Shown piece by piece: positions 1-11,892 of a DNA stretch of 64,000 nucleotides. The notes below the pieces were generated by a model. The model had not been told where the DNA came from and made no database searches. It worked only from the letters and a program-made list of their open reading frames with translations. Source of the stretch: Chaenocephalus aceratus (taxonomy: Eukaryota > Chordata > Actinopteri > Perciformes > Channichthyidae); assembly GCA_023974075.1 (NCBI GenBank), contig CM043801.1, forward strand, positions 1,054,001-1,118,000. The letters run 5' to 3'. Each line of letters starts with the position of its first letter. The stretch's first letter is position 1. The position numbers and the translations under genes were made by a program.

Positions 1-60
1 AGATTTGCAAATCCTGACACGTTGTGCAAAACACAGCAGACTCGTGCGGACTCAGAGCCG

Positions 61-862
61 TAACCCCCAGTTTCCACCGGGTCCGTCTGCGCCGTGTTAC
101 GGCTGCGCCATGTTACGGCTGCGCCGCAGCGGTCATAAAAATCGCGACCAATAGTCAATGGGTGCTATTCCATCACACGCACCGCGTTACGGCTCAGACG
201 CGTCCCAGAAGCGGCTCGGCGCAGAGCTTCTCTAAAATTAGGATGAATCCCATTTTTGCCGCGGCGCAGCCGTAAGGTATGGTCGGGCAGGCAGCCCCCC
301 CTCGCAGGAAGTGGAAAGGTGAGCATCCGGGCCAGGCCCATCCCCCACATATACTAATTTAGCAGACCCCCCTCCTTCATCACAACACCTCCACTACGAT
401 ACGCACAATGGTTGACGAGGTTTTCATCATGGAAGTGGAAAAACACCCTATTTTATATGATGTAACCAATGCTTACTACTAGGACAACATCAGAAAGGAC
501 AAGGCCTGGTTTTTAGTCACTGCAGTTTGTGGAGTGGAAGGTAACAACTACATATTAATGTTTTAAAGTTCATTAATACTTGTAGGTACAGTACAGAGCC
601 ATTCAATAAACACAATTTAAACAGACACAACAATAAAACATTTAACTACGTAGCCTACTTACTTTCTTGTAGAAGTACAAATGTCCAGGATGCCCGAATC
701 AATAACAAAACTGTGAGCCTGCATGCACGACGCTACGCTTATGAAACGCTTCTGGGACGCGTCCGGTGGGTTATGGCGCTAGAGGAGGTCGGACCAAAAC
801 CGCGGCATAGCCGTGACACGGCGCAACGCGGCGCGGACGGACCCGGTGGAAACTGGGGGTTA
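61..862. mobile_element. PIF/Harbinger-like DNA transposon, non-autonomous
   Basis: The ends are inverted repeats of about 50 bp: the left end reads TAACCCCCAGTTTCCACCGG and the right end is its near-perfect complement up to 862. The flanking trinucleotides are TAA and TTA, of the TWA type used by PIF/Harbinger, but not identical to each other, so the duplication is unresolved. The interior carries a decayed MADF-domain exon, a DNA-binding module that Harbinger elements often encode beside their transposase. No DDE transposase frame is left. Presence against absence is shown by the empty repeat copy near 4384-4580. Exact borders are uncertain by a few bases. Confidence 0.6.
408..540 (+). pseudogene. 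Broken MADF-domain exon (Harbinger DNA-binding protein)
   Basis: An ATG at 408 opens a frame whose start resembles a MADF (Myb/SANT-like) domain: a hydrophobic/acidic start, then HPILYD, then a tyrosine pair, then a DNIRKDKAW segment, matching the family pattern of ...HP.LYD.....Y.d...r..aW. An in-frame TAG at 480-482 breaks it after 24 residues, and the frame resumes directly after the stop. The segment ends at GAAG followed by GTAACA, a plausible splice donor at 541. Only the first part of a MADF domain (usually about 85-90 residues) is present; later exons are missing. Known for the family: MADF proteins bind DNA and are partners of Harbinger transposases. Inferred: a dead accessory gene of the surrounding element. 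Confidence 0.6.
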
Positions 863-1070
863 CCATAGCAGTAGATCCAGAGATCCAGCAGACTCGTCGT
901 CATGCAGGAGTCAACAGCAGACTGAGATTTTTTTTTGTGATCAACATGTTTTATTAAAGCAAAATACACGACTTTACACACATTTAACACATACAAACAC
1001 CAGTATTGCAATGATTACGCAGTCCATGAGAAAAAAGGGGGGGGGGGGCATATGATTAGATCTACCTACA

Positions 1071-3855
1071 CAACACACTCTCACTCCCTAAGCGTCCAAT
1101 AGCGACGTTTGGTCAGTGTCCGTGGCGTCCAATTGTGACGCTCCTAAGCTCCTTCAGCGTCATAAAGGGACGCAAATAGCTTTCAACTGATTGCAATGTA
1201 TTCCCATCTGCGTCGGGATTTGACGCTCATGGAAGCACGGCATTCGTTTATGTCGGCTGCCCTTAAAGGCAATGTGAGCCACCATTCCCAGGAGTAAAGG
1301 ATGGCAGAAGACACTACACTACCCAGAATCCCCAGCTATCGTTTGGACTACACCATGTGCTCTTGACAAACCCCGTGATAGTCCTCAAGCTCTGTGATTG
1401 GAGAGTGTGCTCCGAGGGTTAAGCCGATTCTCGAACAGCACTTGAAATGGGATGGAACCACGGCAGACTGTCCAAAACTGGATTTGAACGGGTCCACCGC
1501 GTCCCCCCTCCCCCACCCCGTCCCCAGAACTACACATGCTGGCTATTCTGTTTCGCAACATGTTCTCTATGGCACGTCTCTACTGGGAGTTGTAGTTTTA
1601 AAAGACGTTTTCGTATTTCCCATAATAAGAAGTTGCCAGTATTAAACTGTGTACATCCCTGGAGGTTTAGGGGACAGGAAACACTCACATTTAAAACATA
1701 TAATTAATAAATGGGTGAAAATTGCTTGTGCCCATAATGGGCAGTATTAATATATATACCCACACGCCAGCTAAGGTCAGAAGAGCTTTATTTAACAGCT
1801 GGTCTTATGTTTGTGACCCCTCCTGTTGTTCATTGATAACATTACATTACATTAATTGATAAGCCTGAAACATGCACGTGTCAAGGTTCACAGGCACATT
1901 TTGCAAATATGGCAGTAGCCATCGATCAGCTTAAGATAAGATATACTTTATTGATCCCAAGTTGGAACATTTGCGTTACATCAGCATGTGTAACAGTTAA
2001 ATATGCAGTTGTGTTTATTTGAAAATCATTTAGTATAATCACATAAATTCTGTGTTTTATATTCAACAATTCTGTGTTCTTTATTTATTGATTGTTCAAT
2101 ACCTGACAAGGCCGGAGATGAAATATCTACATACATCTTATAAGAGTAATACATTATGTATAATATCAGTTAAAATAAGTGCTTCAACATAGTTAACATT
2201 GCTGGAGGTATGCACAAATATTGATAGATGTCTTGTAATGCACTATTGAGGAATCTGCAACCCAAGTTTTTCATTCAGTGCAGAACTACACCACAGTTGT
2301 GTAGGCCTATATGATATGTCAATAAACCTTAGAAAATATTGAAATCTTGAACGGGATGTGCAAAATAGTCATTACATACAGTCTTTAATTAACAATTAGT
2401 AGAGAATAACGAGTAATGAATATACTTTATAGGGATCGTATTAATATCTAATAATAAAAATATTGAAATTCACTAACATGCTTTAACCACCAGGTGTCCC
2501 TTGATATCAGCTGTGCACCTTTATGGTGTAAATACAGCCTATCTACCAATTGGATCAAATATAAAAGTGAGCCGAATTAGTGTTGATACTGCAAGGAGAC
2601 GTATTGTGTGAAAAGAAATGTAAGATGTTGTTTAATGGCTGATATATTTATGATCCACGTCACGTTTTCAGTTCCTCATGTTTGTCTAGAAGTCTTCTCA
2701 TCAGGGCTCTATAAATACAGAACTACGGCAGATATGTAATATGTAATGCAGCCGAACCGTATATTACAATGCCGTTATGTGATGACTTTCAAAGAGAAAA
2801 GCAAGCACACTCGGAATAAGGTATTATTATTATTTTGGTCTGTTTCCGGTATTTGTTAATGACGATGTGCTCTGAGATGTGAGACTGGAATTGCACAGGG
2901 GGGAAATAACGTAGGCTATTTTTAGATGCGGATTTTGTTAAACTAATATGTTTAGGCTGTGGACCAACACTATACATTGACGGGGAAGGGGGGTAGCAAT
3001 AAAGATAACACCATTAAACAGTTACACAACATAACAGAAATAATATCGATAGCAGCGTCCCTAGCAACCACCTTGGTAACAATGAAAACGTCGCGATTTC
3101 CTGAAGTAATCTTCGTAATAACTAGCAAACTAAAGATCATGTACATCCACTGCACACATAATCTGAAATAACAACTCATATTTCTCGCATCAAATGACAT
3201 CAAAACGCATTTTGATGGCCAAACTAACTTTAAAATAGGCATTTTCTACCGACAATAAAACGAATTTCGGCCATGTTTTCTTTTTCTGCAGGGAGAAATG
3301 TGAAGATCACGTGACATAGACGCCAGCCATCGGAATGAATGGTGAAAAAAAACGGGGTTTGTCAAACAGAGCACATGGTGTAGGCCAAACGATAGCTGGG
3401 GATTCTGGGTAGTGTAGTGTCTTCTGCCATCCTTTACTCAGAAAACATATTTGTTTCTCCGAATCGAAGGGGAAAAATACAAAAGCATTGCACACAATTT
3501 AAACCAATCAATGTTGTGTAATTAACAAGGATAATCTGGTGTTTTTTAGTCGATGAGTAGTGCAGATATCACTGTAAAATCAATCGACAGTAAGAGGAGT
3601 ACTTACTTCCGGGTGTACAATTCTCCGTTATCCAATGGGAATGGATGCTCACATTGCCTTTAAGGGCAGCCGGCATAAACGAATGCCGTGCTTCCATGAG
3701 CGTCAAATCCCGACGCAGATGGGAATACATTGCAATCAGTTGAAAGCTATTTGCGTCCCTTTATGACGCTGAAGGAGACTAGGAGCGTCAAAATTGGACG
3801 CCACGGACACTGACCAAAGGTCGCTATTGGACGCTTAGGGAGTGAGAGTGTGTTG
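1071..3855. mobile_element. Long-terminal-inverted-repeat DNA element, copy A
   Basis: The left arm starts CAACACACTCTCACTCCC at 1071 and the right arm ends with its complement at 3855. The arms match over roughly 220 bp outermost and continue, with gaps, to about 1400 on the left and 3330 on the right. ACCTACA occurs directly outside both ends (1064-1070 and 3856-3862), a 7-bp duplication, 8 bp if the following C is shared. This fits a hAT-like element. The interior from about 1400 to 3300 is nearly identical to 5760-7700 in copy B. No transposase is visible, so it is non-autonomous. A decayed relative with a zinc-finger exon lies at 18423-42385. Confidence 0.7.
1931..2000 (-). repeat. LINE 3' tail fragment
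   Basis: The segment containing AAGATATACTTTATTGATCC, then CAAGTTGG and a GCGTTACA stretch, resembles a fish LINE 3' tail. The same fragment sits at the equivalent place in copy B (6276-6345), so it entered the parent element before the copies split. Confidence 0.5.
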
Positions 3856-4383
3856 ACCTACACACTGTTTTCATGACCCAAATATCCTATATATGTTCAT
3901 TTTAATTAATTTCTTATTTTTCAGTTATTTTATCATGGGTGGAGATACTGGGTACTTGATTTTTGTGTGTGTGCATTTAAGAAAATAAGTGTTTTGGATT
4001 ATATGTATATAGTTATTTTAATATGTTCCTTTACTAAAGCAAATTTTGCACAATTGTGTTTTAATTTAATAATAATAATTGTATAATTAAGACATTTTAT
4101 ATATTCTAACTGTTTTGCAATTTTCTATCATTTGTCATTGTTTCTTTTTGTGTGCTATGTTCAAAATAAACGTTTTGCCAAGTAAGATCCTTATTGGAAA
4201 TGCAGCTATTACACGCAGGAGACTGTTGCACAACATGACAATTTTGTTAGAAGTCTACACTGAAACTTCATTTAGAGCCGGAAACATAATGGACTTAATC
4301 AAAATCGCGGGATCCGTGAATCCAGGACAATGATCGAGAGAGACCAGTAGCCTACGAGTTAGTCAGCGGAACTTCACATACTC
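3856..4383. other. AT-rich spacer between the two long-TIR units
   Basis: AT-rich sequence with several short frames but no recognisable domain. It begins with the duplicated target ACCTACA (3856-3862) of copy A. I see nothing else in it. Confidence 0.4.
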
Positions 4384-4585
4384 AGATTCGCAAATCCTGA
4401 CTCACTGTGCAAAACACAGCGGACTCGTGCGGACACAGAGCCGTAACCGTATAGCAACAGATCCAGAGATCCAGCAGACTCGTCCTCATGCACGAGTCAA
4501 CAGCAGACTGAGATTCGCAAAATCGCAAAATGACCCTTTTTTTTGTGATCAACATTTTTTATTAAAGCAAAAGACACTGCATTGC
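4384..4585. repeat. Second copy of the window-start repeat (unoccupied Harbinger site)
   Basis: Matches 1-60 plus 863-960 without the 0.8-kb Harbinger-like element. GAGCCGTAACC runs straight into GTATAGCAACAGATCC. It ends in a T-run followed by GTGATCAACATTTTTTATTA. With copies A and B it suggests a partial tandem duplication of flank plus element. The stretch 4586-4781 beyond it contains ATGACTC/ATGACTCA reiterations but nothing I can assign. Confidence 0.65.
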
Positions 4586-6275
4586 GTTGGTTGATATAAC
4601 GTCAGTTTAATATGCTCGTGAAATGCAACAAGTTTTCGGTTTCACCGATAGAATTTCCAAACTCTTGGTGATGCTGAATCATATGACTCATATGACTCAA
4701 ATGACTCGTACGATCCGGATCTCTTCAATGACTGACTCAGAAGACCCTGAGTCCTTAAAAGGATCCGGATTTGCCATCTCTAATGGAAGTACGGCATTGT
4801 GTTGGCTACCCTTAAAGGCAATGTGAGCATCCATTCCCATTGGATAACGGAGAATCTTACACCCGGAAGTAAGTATTCTCCTTACTGTCGATTGATTTTA
4901 CAGTAATATCTGCACTGCTCATCGACTACAAAACACCAGATTATCCTTGTTAATTACACAACATCGATTGGTTTAAAGTGTGTGCCATGCTTTTGTATTT
5001 TTCAAATACAAATATTTTTTCGGAGTAAAGGATGGCAGAAGACACTACACTAGTGTCTTCCCCAGCTATCGTTTAGGACTACACCATGTGCTCTGTTTGA
5101 CAAGCCCCGTGATTAGTTCTCAAGCTCTGTGATTGGTTGACCTCCAACTGCATTCCATTCATTCCAATGGCTGGCGTCTATGTCACGTGATCTTCAAATT
5201 TCTCCCTGCAGAAAAAAAAAACATGGCCGAACTTCGTTTTATTCTCGGTGTAAAATGCCTATTTAAAGTTACTTTGGCCATTAAAATGCGTTTTGATGTC
5301 ATTTGATACGAGAAATATGAGTTGTTATTTCAGATGATGTGTGCAGTGGATGTACATGATCTTTAGTTTGCTAGTTATTACGAAGATTACTTCAGGAAAT
5401 TGTGTCCATACAACGTTTTCATTGTTACCAAGGTGGTTGCTATACGCTGCTATCGATATTATTTCTGTTATGTTGTGTAGTTACACAACATAACAGAAAT
5501 AATATCCCGTCAATGTATAGTGTTGGTCCACAGCGCAAACGTATTAGTTTAACAAAATCCGCATCTAAAATGGTGGCATACGTTATTTTCCCCTGTTCAA
5601 TTCTCCATTTACTCAACAATAACACATAATTATCCTTGTGCTTATTTATTTGTTTGATTAATAAACACAAGTTGGAGTCCGTCAGGACCAAGGGTCGGAG
5701 CAGCTCATTTGCTTTACAAAATATTACATCGGGAAGTACGTATTCTCTCCGCTTCGCTTGACAAACCCTGTGATAGCCTTCAAGCTCTGTGATTGGAGAG
5801 TGTGCTCCGAGGGTTACCGAGCCTCGAACAGCACTTGAAATGGGATGGAACCACGGCAGACTGTCCAAAACTGGATTTGAACGGGTCCACCGCGTCCCCC
5901 CCTCCCCCACCCCGTCCCCAGAACTACACATGCTGGCTATTGTGTTTCGCAACATGTTCTCTATCTATGGCACGTCTCTACTGGGAGTTGTAGTTTTAAA
6001 AGACGTTTTTGTATTTCCCATAATAAGAAGTTGCCAGTATTAAACTGTGTACATCCCTGGAGGTTTAGGGGACAGGAAACACTCACATTTAAAACATATA
6101 ATTAATAAATGGGTGAAAATTGCTTGTGCCCATAATGGGCAGTATTAATATATATACACATGCCAGCTAAGGTCAGAAGAGCTTTATTTAACAGCTGGTC
6201 TTATGTTTGTGACCCCTCCTGAAACATGCACTTGTCAAGGCTCAGAGGCAAATATGGCAGTAGTCATCGATCATC

Positions 6276-6345
6276 TTAAGATAAGATATACTTTATTGAT
6301 CCCAAGTTGGAAACATTTGCGTTACAGCAGCATGTGTAACATTTA
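6276..6345 (-). repeat. LINE 3' tail fragment (copy B counterpart)
   Basis: Same short TTTATTGATCCCAAGTTGG-containing fragment as at 1931-2000, at the homologous position of copy B. Confidence 0.5.
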
Positions 6346-6679
6346 GTATAATCACACAAATTCTGTGTTTTATATTTAATAATTCTGTGTTCTTTATTTA
6401 TTGATTGTTCAATACCTGACAAGGCCGGAGATGAAATATATACATATATAAGAGTATAATACATGTGTATAATATCAGTTAAAGTAAGTGCTTCAACATA
6501 GTTAACATTGCTGGAGGTATGCACAAATATTGATAGATGTCGTGTAATGCACTATTGAGGAACCTGCGACCCAAGTTTTTCATTCATTGCATAACTACAC
6601 CGTTTGTGAATATGATATGTCAATAAACCTTAGAAAATCTTGAAATCTTGAAAGGGATGTGCAAAATAGTCATTATATA

Positions 6680-6784
6680 GAGGGCTGCATATAACTGGTG
6701 CGCAGGTGCGCATGCGCACCCCCCGCCAAAAAAGGAGCACTGGATCCTTTGAGAACCAGGGCAGAAAAGTTATGTGCACCCCTG
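6680..6784. mobile_element. Tiny hAT-type MITE with 8-bp target duplication
   Basis: A 105-bp insert with imperfect inverted ends (GAGGGCTGCATATAACT on the left; the complement of the right end reads CAGGGGTGCACATAACT). It is flanked by exact ATTATATA copies at 6672-6679 and 6785-6792. Copy A has the empty site (ATTACATACAG near 2371). Its middle contains a palindromic GGTGCGCATGCGCACC. Confidence 0.75.
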
Positions 6785-8214
6785 ATTATATACAGTCTTT
6801 AATGAACTATTAGTAGAGAATAACGAGTAATGAATATACTTTATAGGGATCCGATTAATATCTAATAATAAAAATAATGAAATTCAATAACATGCTTTAA
6901 CCACCAGGTGTCCCTTTATATCAGCTGTGCACCTTTATGGTGTAAATACAGCCTATCTACCAATTGGATCAAATATAAAAGTCAGCCGAATTAGTGTTGA
7001 TACTGCAAGGAGACGTATTGTGTGAAAAGAAATGTAAGATGTTGTTTAATGGCTGATATATTTATGATCCACGTCACGTTTTCAGTTCCTCATGTTTGTC
7101 TAGAAGTCTTCTCATCAGGGCTCTATAAATAGAGAACTACGGCAGATATGTAATATTTAATGCAGCCGAACCGTGTATTACAATGCCGTTATGTGATGAC
7201 TTCCAAAGAGAAAAGCAAGCACACTCGGAATAAAGTATTATTTTTTCTTTTTTTAAATGTGTTCGGTCTATTTCCGGTATTTGTTAATGACGATGTGATG
7301 TGAGATGTGAGACTGGAATTGCACAGGGGAAAATAACGTATCTTATACGTTTGCGCTGTGGACCAACACTATACATTGACGGGGAAGGGGGTAGCAATAA
7401 AGATAACACCATTAAACAGTTACACAACATAACAGAAATAATATCGATAGCAGCGTCCCTTGAAACCACCTTGGTAACAATGAAAACGTTCTAATCACGC
7501 AATTTCCTGAAGTAATCTTCGTAATAACTAGCAAACTAAAGATCATGTACATCCACTCCACATATCATCTGAAATAACAACTCATATTTCTCGCATCAAA
7601 TGACATCAAAACGCATTTTAATGGCCAAACTAACTTTAAAATAGGCATTTTCCACCGAGAATAAAACGAAGTTCGGCCATGTTTTTTTTTTCTGCAGGGA
7701 GAAATTTGAAGATCACGTGACATAGACGCCAGCCATTGGAATGAATGGAATGCAGTTGGAGGTCAACCAATCACAGAGCTTGAGAACTAATCACGGGCTT
7801 GTCAAACAGAGCACATGGTGTAGTCCTAAACGATAGCTGGGGATTCTGTAGTGTCTTCTGCCATCCTTTACTGCGAAAAAATATTTGTTTCTCCGAATCG
7901 AAGGGGAAAAATACAAAAGCATTGCACACAATTTAAACCAATCAATGTTGTGTAATTACCAAGGATAATCTGGTGTTTTTGAGTTGATGAGTAGAGCAGA
8001 TATCACTGTAAAATCAATCGACAGTAAGGGGAATACTTATGGACGCTCACATTGCCTTTAAGGGCAGCCGACACAAACGAATGCCGTGCTTCCATGAGCG
8101 TCAAATCCCGCCGCAGATGGAAATACATTGCAATCAGTTGAAAGCTCTTTGCGTCCCTTTATGAAGCTGAAGGAGCCTAGGAGCGTCACAACTGCACGCC
8201 ACGGGACCCTGACC

Positions 8215-8777
8215 CAGGGTCGGCCCTCGGCATAGGCAGTATAGGCGAATGCTAAGGGCGCATCAACCCATAGGGGGCGCCGAAAATAAATAAAAATAAC
8301 AACTTTTTATTTTTTTATTTCATAACAACACAATTTCCCGATTTTGGATCAACAAAGTACATCTTATTATCTTATAGTAACAGAACTGCGCCTATATTGC
8401 GTACAGCACCCATAAACTATGCCAAATCAAGTTGAACTGCCCCAGTAAAAACCAGAGGTTTATGTGAAATTGTTCTTTTTTTAAATAATGGTTTTAGTGT
8501 GCAATTATAGGTTTTAATTATGTATTTGTGTTAATTTAAAATAAATCAAACTCCCAAAAAACATACACAGCTTCTGTGTGCTTTTATTAACATTGGAATT
8601 TACTGTGTAAGCGGCCGCGGGGGGGAGAGCTTTAGAGAGCTCTCTCCTGAAAGACTGAGCGGCTCTGATAACCTCAGCTCAGTGAGGTAAAGGCACACCT
8701 TTATATGATCATTATACGTAGTTATAAAATCAGCTAAAATCTTGCCTAGGGCAGCAAATTGGTCAGGGCCGTCCCTG
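8215..8777. mobile_element. hAT-type non-autonomous element in the copy B arm
   Basis: A 563-bp insert with ends CAGGGTCGGCCCT and CAGGGACGGCCCT (right end complemented). It is flanked by perfect 8-bp copies of CCCTGACC (8207-8214 and 8778-8785). Removing it makes the right arm of copy B continuous with the arm of copy A. Inside near the right end is a GCCTAGGGCAGCAAATT segment typical of ZMYM/TTF-type fish hAT ends. No open frame of note. Confidence 0.85.
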
Positions 8778-8811
8778 CCCTGACCAAGCGTCGCTCCTGG
8801 ACGATTATGGA

Positions 8812-10508
8812 GCTCAAACTGACGTGGATGTTTCAAATGTGAACGACAGGCGCGGACAGTTCTCATTGGCAGGTTTCTTCGATTACGTTTATATTAACCA
8901 ATCAGGAGTGTTGTGGATTCATTCCAAACATGCCTGACTTGTCTGCCGTGTTTTGGCTGAATTCTATTTCAAGTGCCGTAGCTCTGGCTGTCGGCCAGAA
9001 TCCGAAAACCATACATTATACTGTAAAACTAAGGCTTATTACTGTATATTGACCAATGGAAGAAAAAAACACAGCAACATAAATAAAACAAGGATAACTG
9101 TGACTTATTGTTGAGTAAATTACAGTGTGTGTTTTGAACCTTGGTCCTCCCTGCAGAGATTTCTCCACTTTCAATGATTTTTATTTTTTTTAATGATATT
9201 GTCAACTGTAGATGTTTACAATATAGTAAGTTAGGAATTTAACATATTTATTTACTTTTGTTTCAACATTGGATATTTTGTGTTTGTGGTGGATTCAATC
9301 GAATATTGAGAAAATGATTTATGTAAAAATGTTTTACTTACATTTTACATTTTTTTATTTGATGCTTTTTTTTGACAGTTTTATGTTTACCTTAAAATTA
9401 CAAAGACATATCTTAAAGTCTTATAATAGTAATACACTTTTATATTACGAGTTACATATTTAATTACAGATAATACTTTTCATTTTACGTACATCTGCAT
9501 GTATTTTCTGAAAGTGCAAAAATACTGTAAATATTATATAGTACATTTACTGTAAAAAGAAAAAGGAAATAAACGTTATTGTTGTTATTGTCAAAATACT
9601 TAAAATAATGTTTTGGGTTGTTAATTTATAGTTCCTGTAAAATTACGATCTTTTTTTACAGTGTATAATAGACTGCACAACAGAGTAGAGTATTGCAGAC
9701 TCCAATGAGTTGTTTATAACAGACTCACACTAACAATATATATTGTTATGTCACTTAGCTTTAATCTCCAGTTGTAACAGATAATTAGTTACATAACAAA
9801 AGTGATCAACGTATACATACAGATGCAGTCACAGAAATTCTGGAGCATTTACATCAGAATACAAGGACAGTGACATTCATTCAGTTTAGAGTTCCATTCC
9901 AATATGTTGTATGGTTGTATATGGTGATGTATAGGTTACATAATTTAATTGGGCACATAATCCAGTATACAGTTGTAAAGATTTCAAAGGGATGCAAAGC
10001 AGCTCAATTCCACCAAATGATGTAGATTACTATGATTTTCTCTATTCCAATTTAAAGACGAGTTTTATATCATTCTATATAATTTAGTATAGGTTGCATC
10101 AGAGAGAAAATGTCATGCATGTTTTCTTTGAATGCTATAGATTTCTACAGATTTCTATAGATTTCTACAGATATGTCATGAGTCGGTTCTGTCCTATAGA
10201 ATTTTTAGATTGTTAATTATAGAAGTTTATAGAAAAGTACACATTTATAGTATTCTACAGAATGATCTAGAGATTTCCATAGTATTCTATAGAATTCTTT
10301 AGAATGGCTTACAAATACGACTATGTTCTATAACATGCTATAGATTTCTACAAGATTCTATAAGATTTTCTAGATTTTTTTGCTAGCGTAGCAAAAAACT
10401 GCTAACGCTATCACGCTAGTCTTTGATGTGCTGGCTGTTCTTTTTAGAAACGATATCTCCTTCCATCCACACCAGGTACAAGTACAACACAATGTTTAAT
10501 CAGAACTA
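8812..10508. other. AT-rich intergenic or intronic DNA with low-complexity tracts
   Basis: No gene found. A possible MITE lies at about 9017-9664, because ATTATACTGTAAAACT on the left and TTTTTTACAGTGTATAAT on the right are inverted. A degenerate tandem array of TAGATTTCTACA/TAGATTTCTATA units fills about 10130-10390. Confidence 0.4.
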
Positions 10509-11890
10509 CGGTGGCCCTGAAGTGCAAGACACCACAGCATTTCAGAAAAACACCACAGCATTTCAGAAAACACTGCAGCATTTCAGAAAACACTACAGCA
10601 TTTCACATTGGACGGAAAGGGTATTCCTTTAGGGAGAACACTTCTTGTTTGTGATTGGACAGAGCCAGCCAGAGAAGCACTGCTGTGATTGGTTGTTTTT
10701 GCTGCCAGTCAAGAAATGACGCTTCATGATTGGTCAACATCCGACAGCCAAATATGTCCCAACCATGGTCCCACAACGTATGATCCCATTCCCAACACAT
10801 CAGCCGTTAGCACACACTCAGATCTCACAGCTCCTCATATCTGTTCAGAAACTGGACAAAAGTTAAACATGTACAAACCACAGACTGTCTGTGTCATGGC
10901 GAATACAGTCGCTGCTTTATTTATGTCTGTATGACGTTATTGTCAGTGTGGACGGAGCAGCTACAGGTTAGTTTAGCCTGATGGATCCGATTCAGAAAAC
11001 ACGCATTTTAAAAGCTTTTCGCCTGCCGTCTTGTCTGCAGACTTGTCAAAGCATTAATTCATGGTTTTTACTAACTGTTATCAGTATGTAGTTACTTCGG
11101 CATCACTTTGAAACGTGTATTACAATTAAATCACGGTCAAATATGTTCATTTTGTTGTAGTTGGTATCTCCCATAGGATTTACATGGAGATACTTCCCGC
11201 CCCCTCTCCAGCGCGTCTTGTTTGAATGACAGGAGCAAACACAGCTGACAGCCGCGGTGAAACTCGGGTGATTAGAGCGATGCGAATATTGGGTGGTCTA
11301 CCATAGTATTTACATGGAGATAAGCCCCTTAAAAACCATGAGTTAATAAAGCATTAATTCTGTATTTAGTCCTGTCATTCAAACAAGACGCTGGAGAGGG
11401 GGCGGGCCGTATCTCCATGTAAATCCTATCGGAATCGGATCCATCAGGCTGAACTAACCTGTAGCTGCTCCGTCCACACTCACAACAACGTCATACAGAC
11501 ATAAATAAAGCAGCGACTGTATTCATCATGACACAGACAGTCTGTGGTTTGTACATGTTTAACTTTTGTCCAGTTTCTGAACAGATATGAGGAGCTGTGA
11601 GCTCTGAGTGTGTGCTAACAGCTGAGCTAACGGCTGATGTGTTGGGCTAATCACGAAGCGTCATTTCTTGACCGGCAGCAAAAACAACCAATCACAGCAG
11701 TGCTTCTCTGGCTGGCTCTGTCCAATCACAAACAAGAAGTGTTTTCCCTAAAGGAATACCCTTTCCGTCCAATGTGAAATGCTGTGGTGTTTTCTAAAAT
11801 GCTGTAGTGTTTTGTGAAATGCTGTGGTGTTTTCTGAAATGCTGTGGTGTTTTCTGAAATGCTGTGGTGTCTTGCACTTCAGGGCCACCG
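10509..11890. mobile_element. Foldback element with subterminal 20-bp repeats
   Basis: The two ends are perfect inverted repeats beginning CGGTGGCCCTGAAGTGCAAG. Both sides have TA directly outside (10507-10508 and 11891-11892), suggesting a TA target duplication. Next to each end is a short tandem array of a 20-bp unit (CACCACAGCATTTCAGAAAA and variants; about four units on the left, five on the right). The arms stay complementary for about 480 bp each (10509-10990 with 11420-11890), and a second inner pair lies at 11168-11235 and 11368-11440. There is no transposase. The sequence around 10840-11160 recurs at 49921-50240, 53650-53960 and (complement) 57690-57800, so this family has spread parts of itself widely. 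Confidence 0.75.
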
Positions 11891-11892
11891 TA

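Larger units (their letters stand above)
1..1063. repeat. Repeat block interrupted by a Harbinger-like element
   Basis: Positions 1-60 and about 863-960 together match an uninterrupted stretch at 4384-4580: both share the segments AGATTCGCAAATCCTGAC, GGACTCGTGCGGAC, AGATCCAGAGATCCAGCAG and the tail GTGATCAACATTTTTTATTA. The block here is split by the element at 61-862, so the second copy serves as an unoccupied target site. After about 960 the two copies diverge. A G-run lies at 1037-1048. No coding potential seen. Confidence 0.7.
4782..8811. mobile_element. Long-terminal-inverted-repeat DNA element, copy B
   Basis: The left arm begins inside the inverted repeat (it lacks about 190 outer bases compared with copy A). 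The arm pairing runs much deeper than in A: 4800-5600 pairs with about 7310-8060, including the AACATAACAGAAATAATATC motif on both sides (5485 and 7427). The interior 5760-7300 is a near copy of 1400-2880. The right arm is interrupted by a 563-bp hAT insertion (8215-8777), and its outer end resumes at 8786 and fades by about 8811. No transposase is left. A 105-bp hAT-like insertion at 6680 is absent from copy A. Confidence 0.65.

Noticed and set aside
1037..1048. G-run as a regulatory or quadruplex signal
   Set aside because: A lone homopolymer without partner runs; likely slippage.
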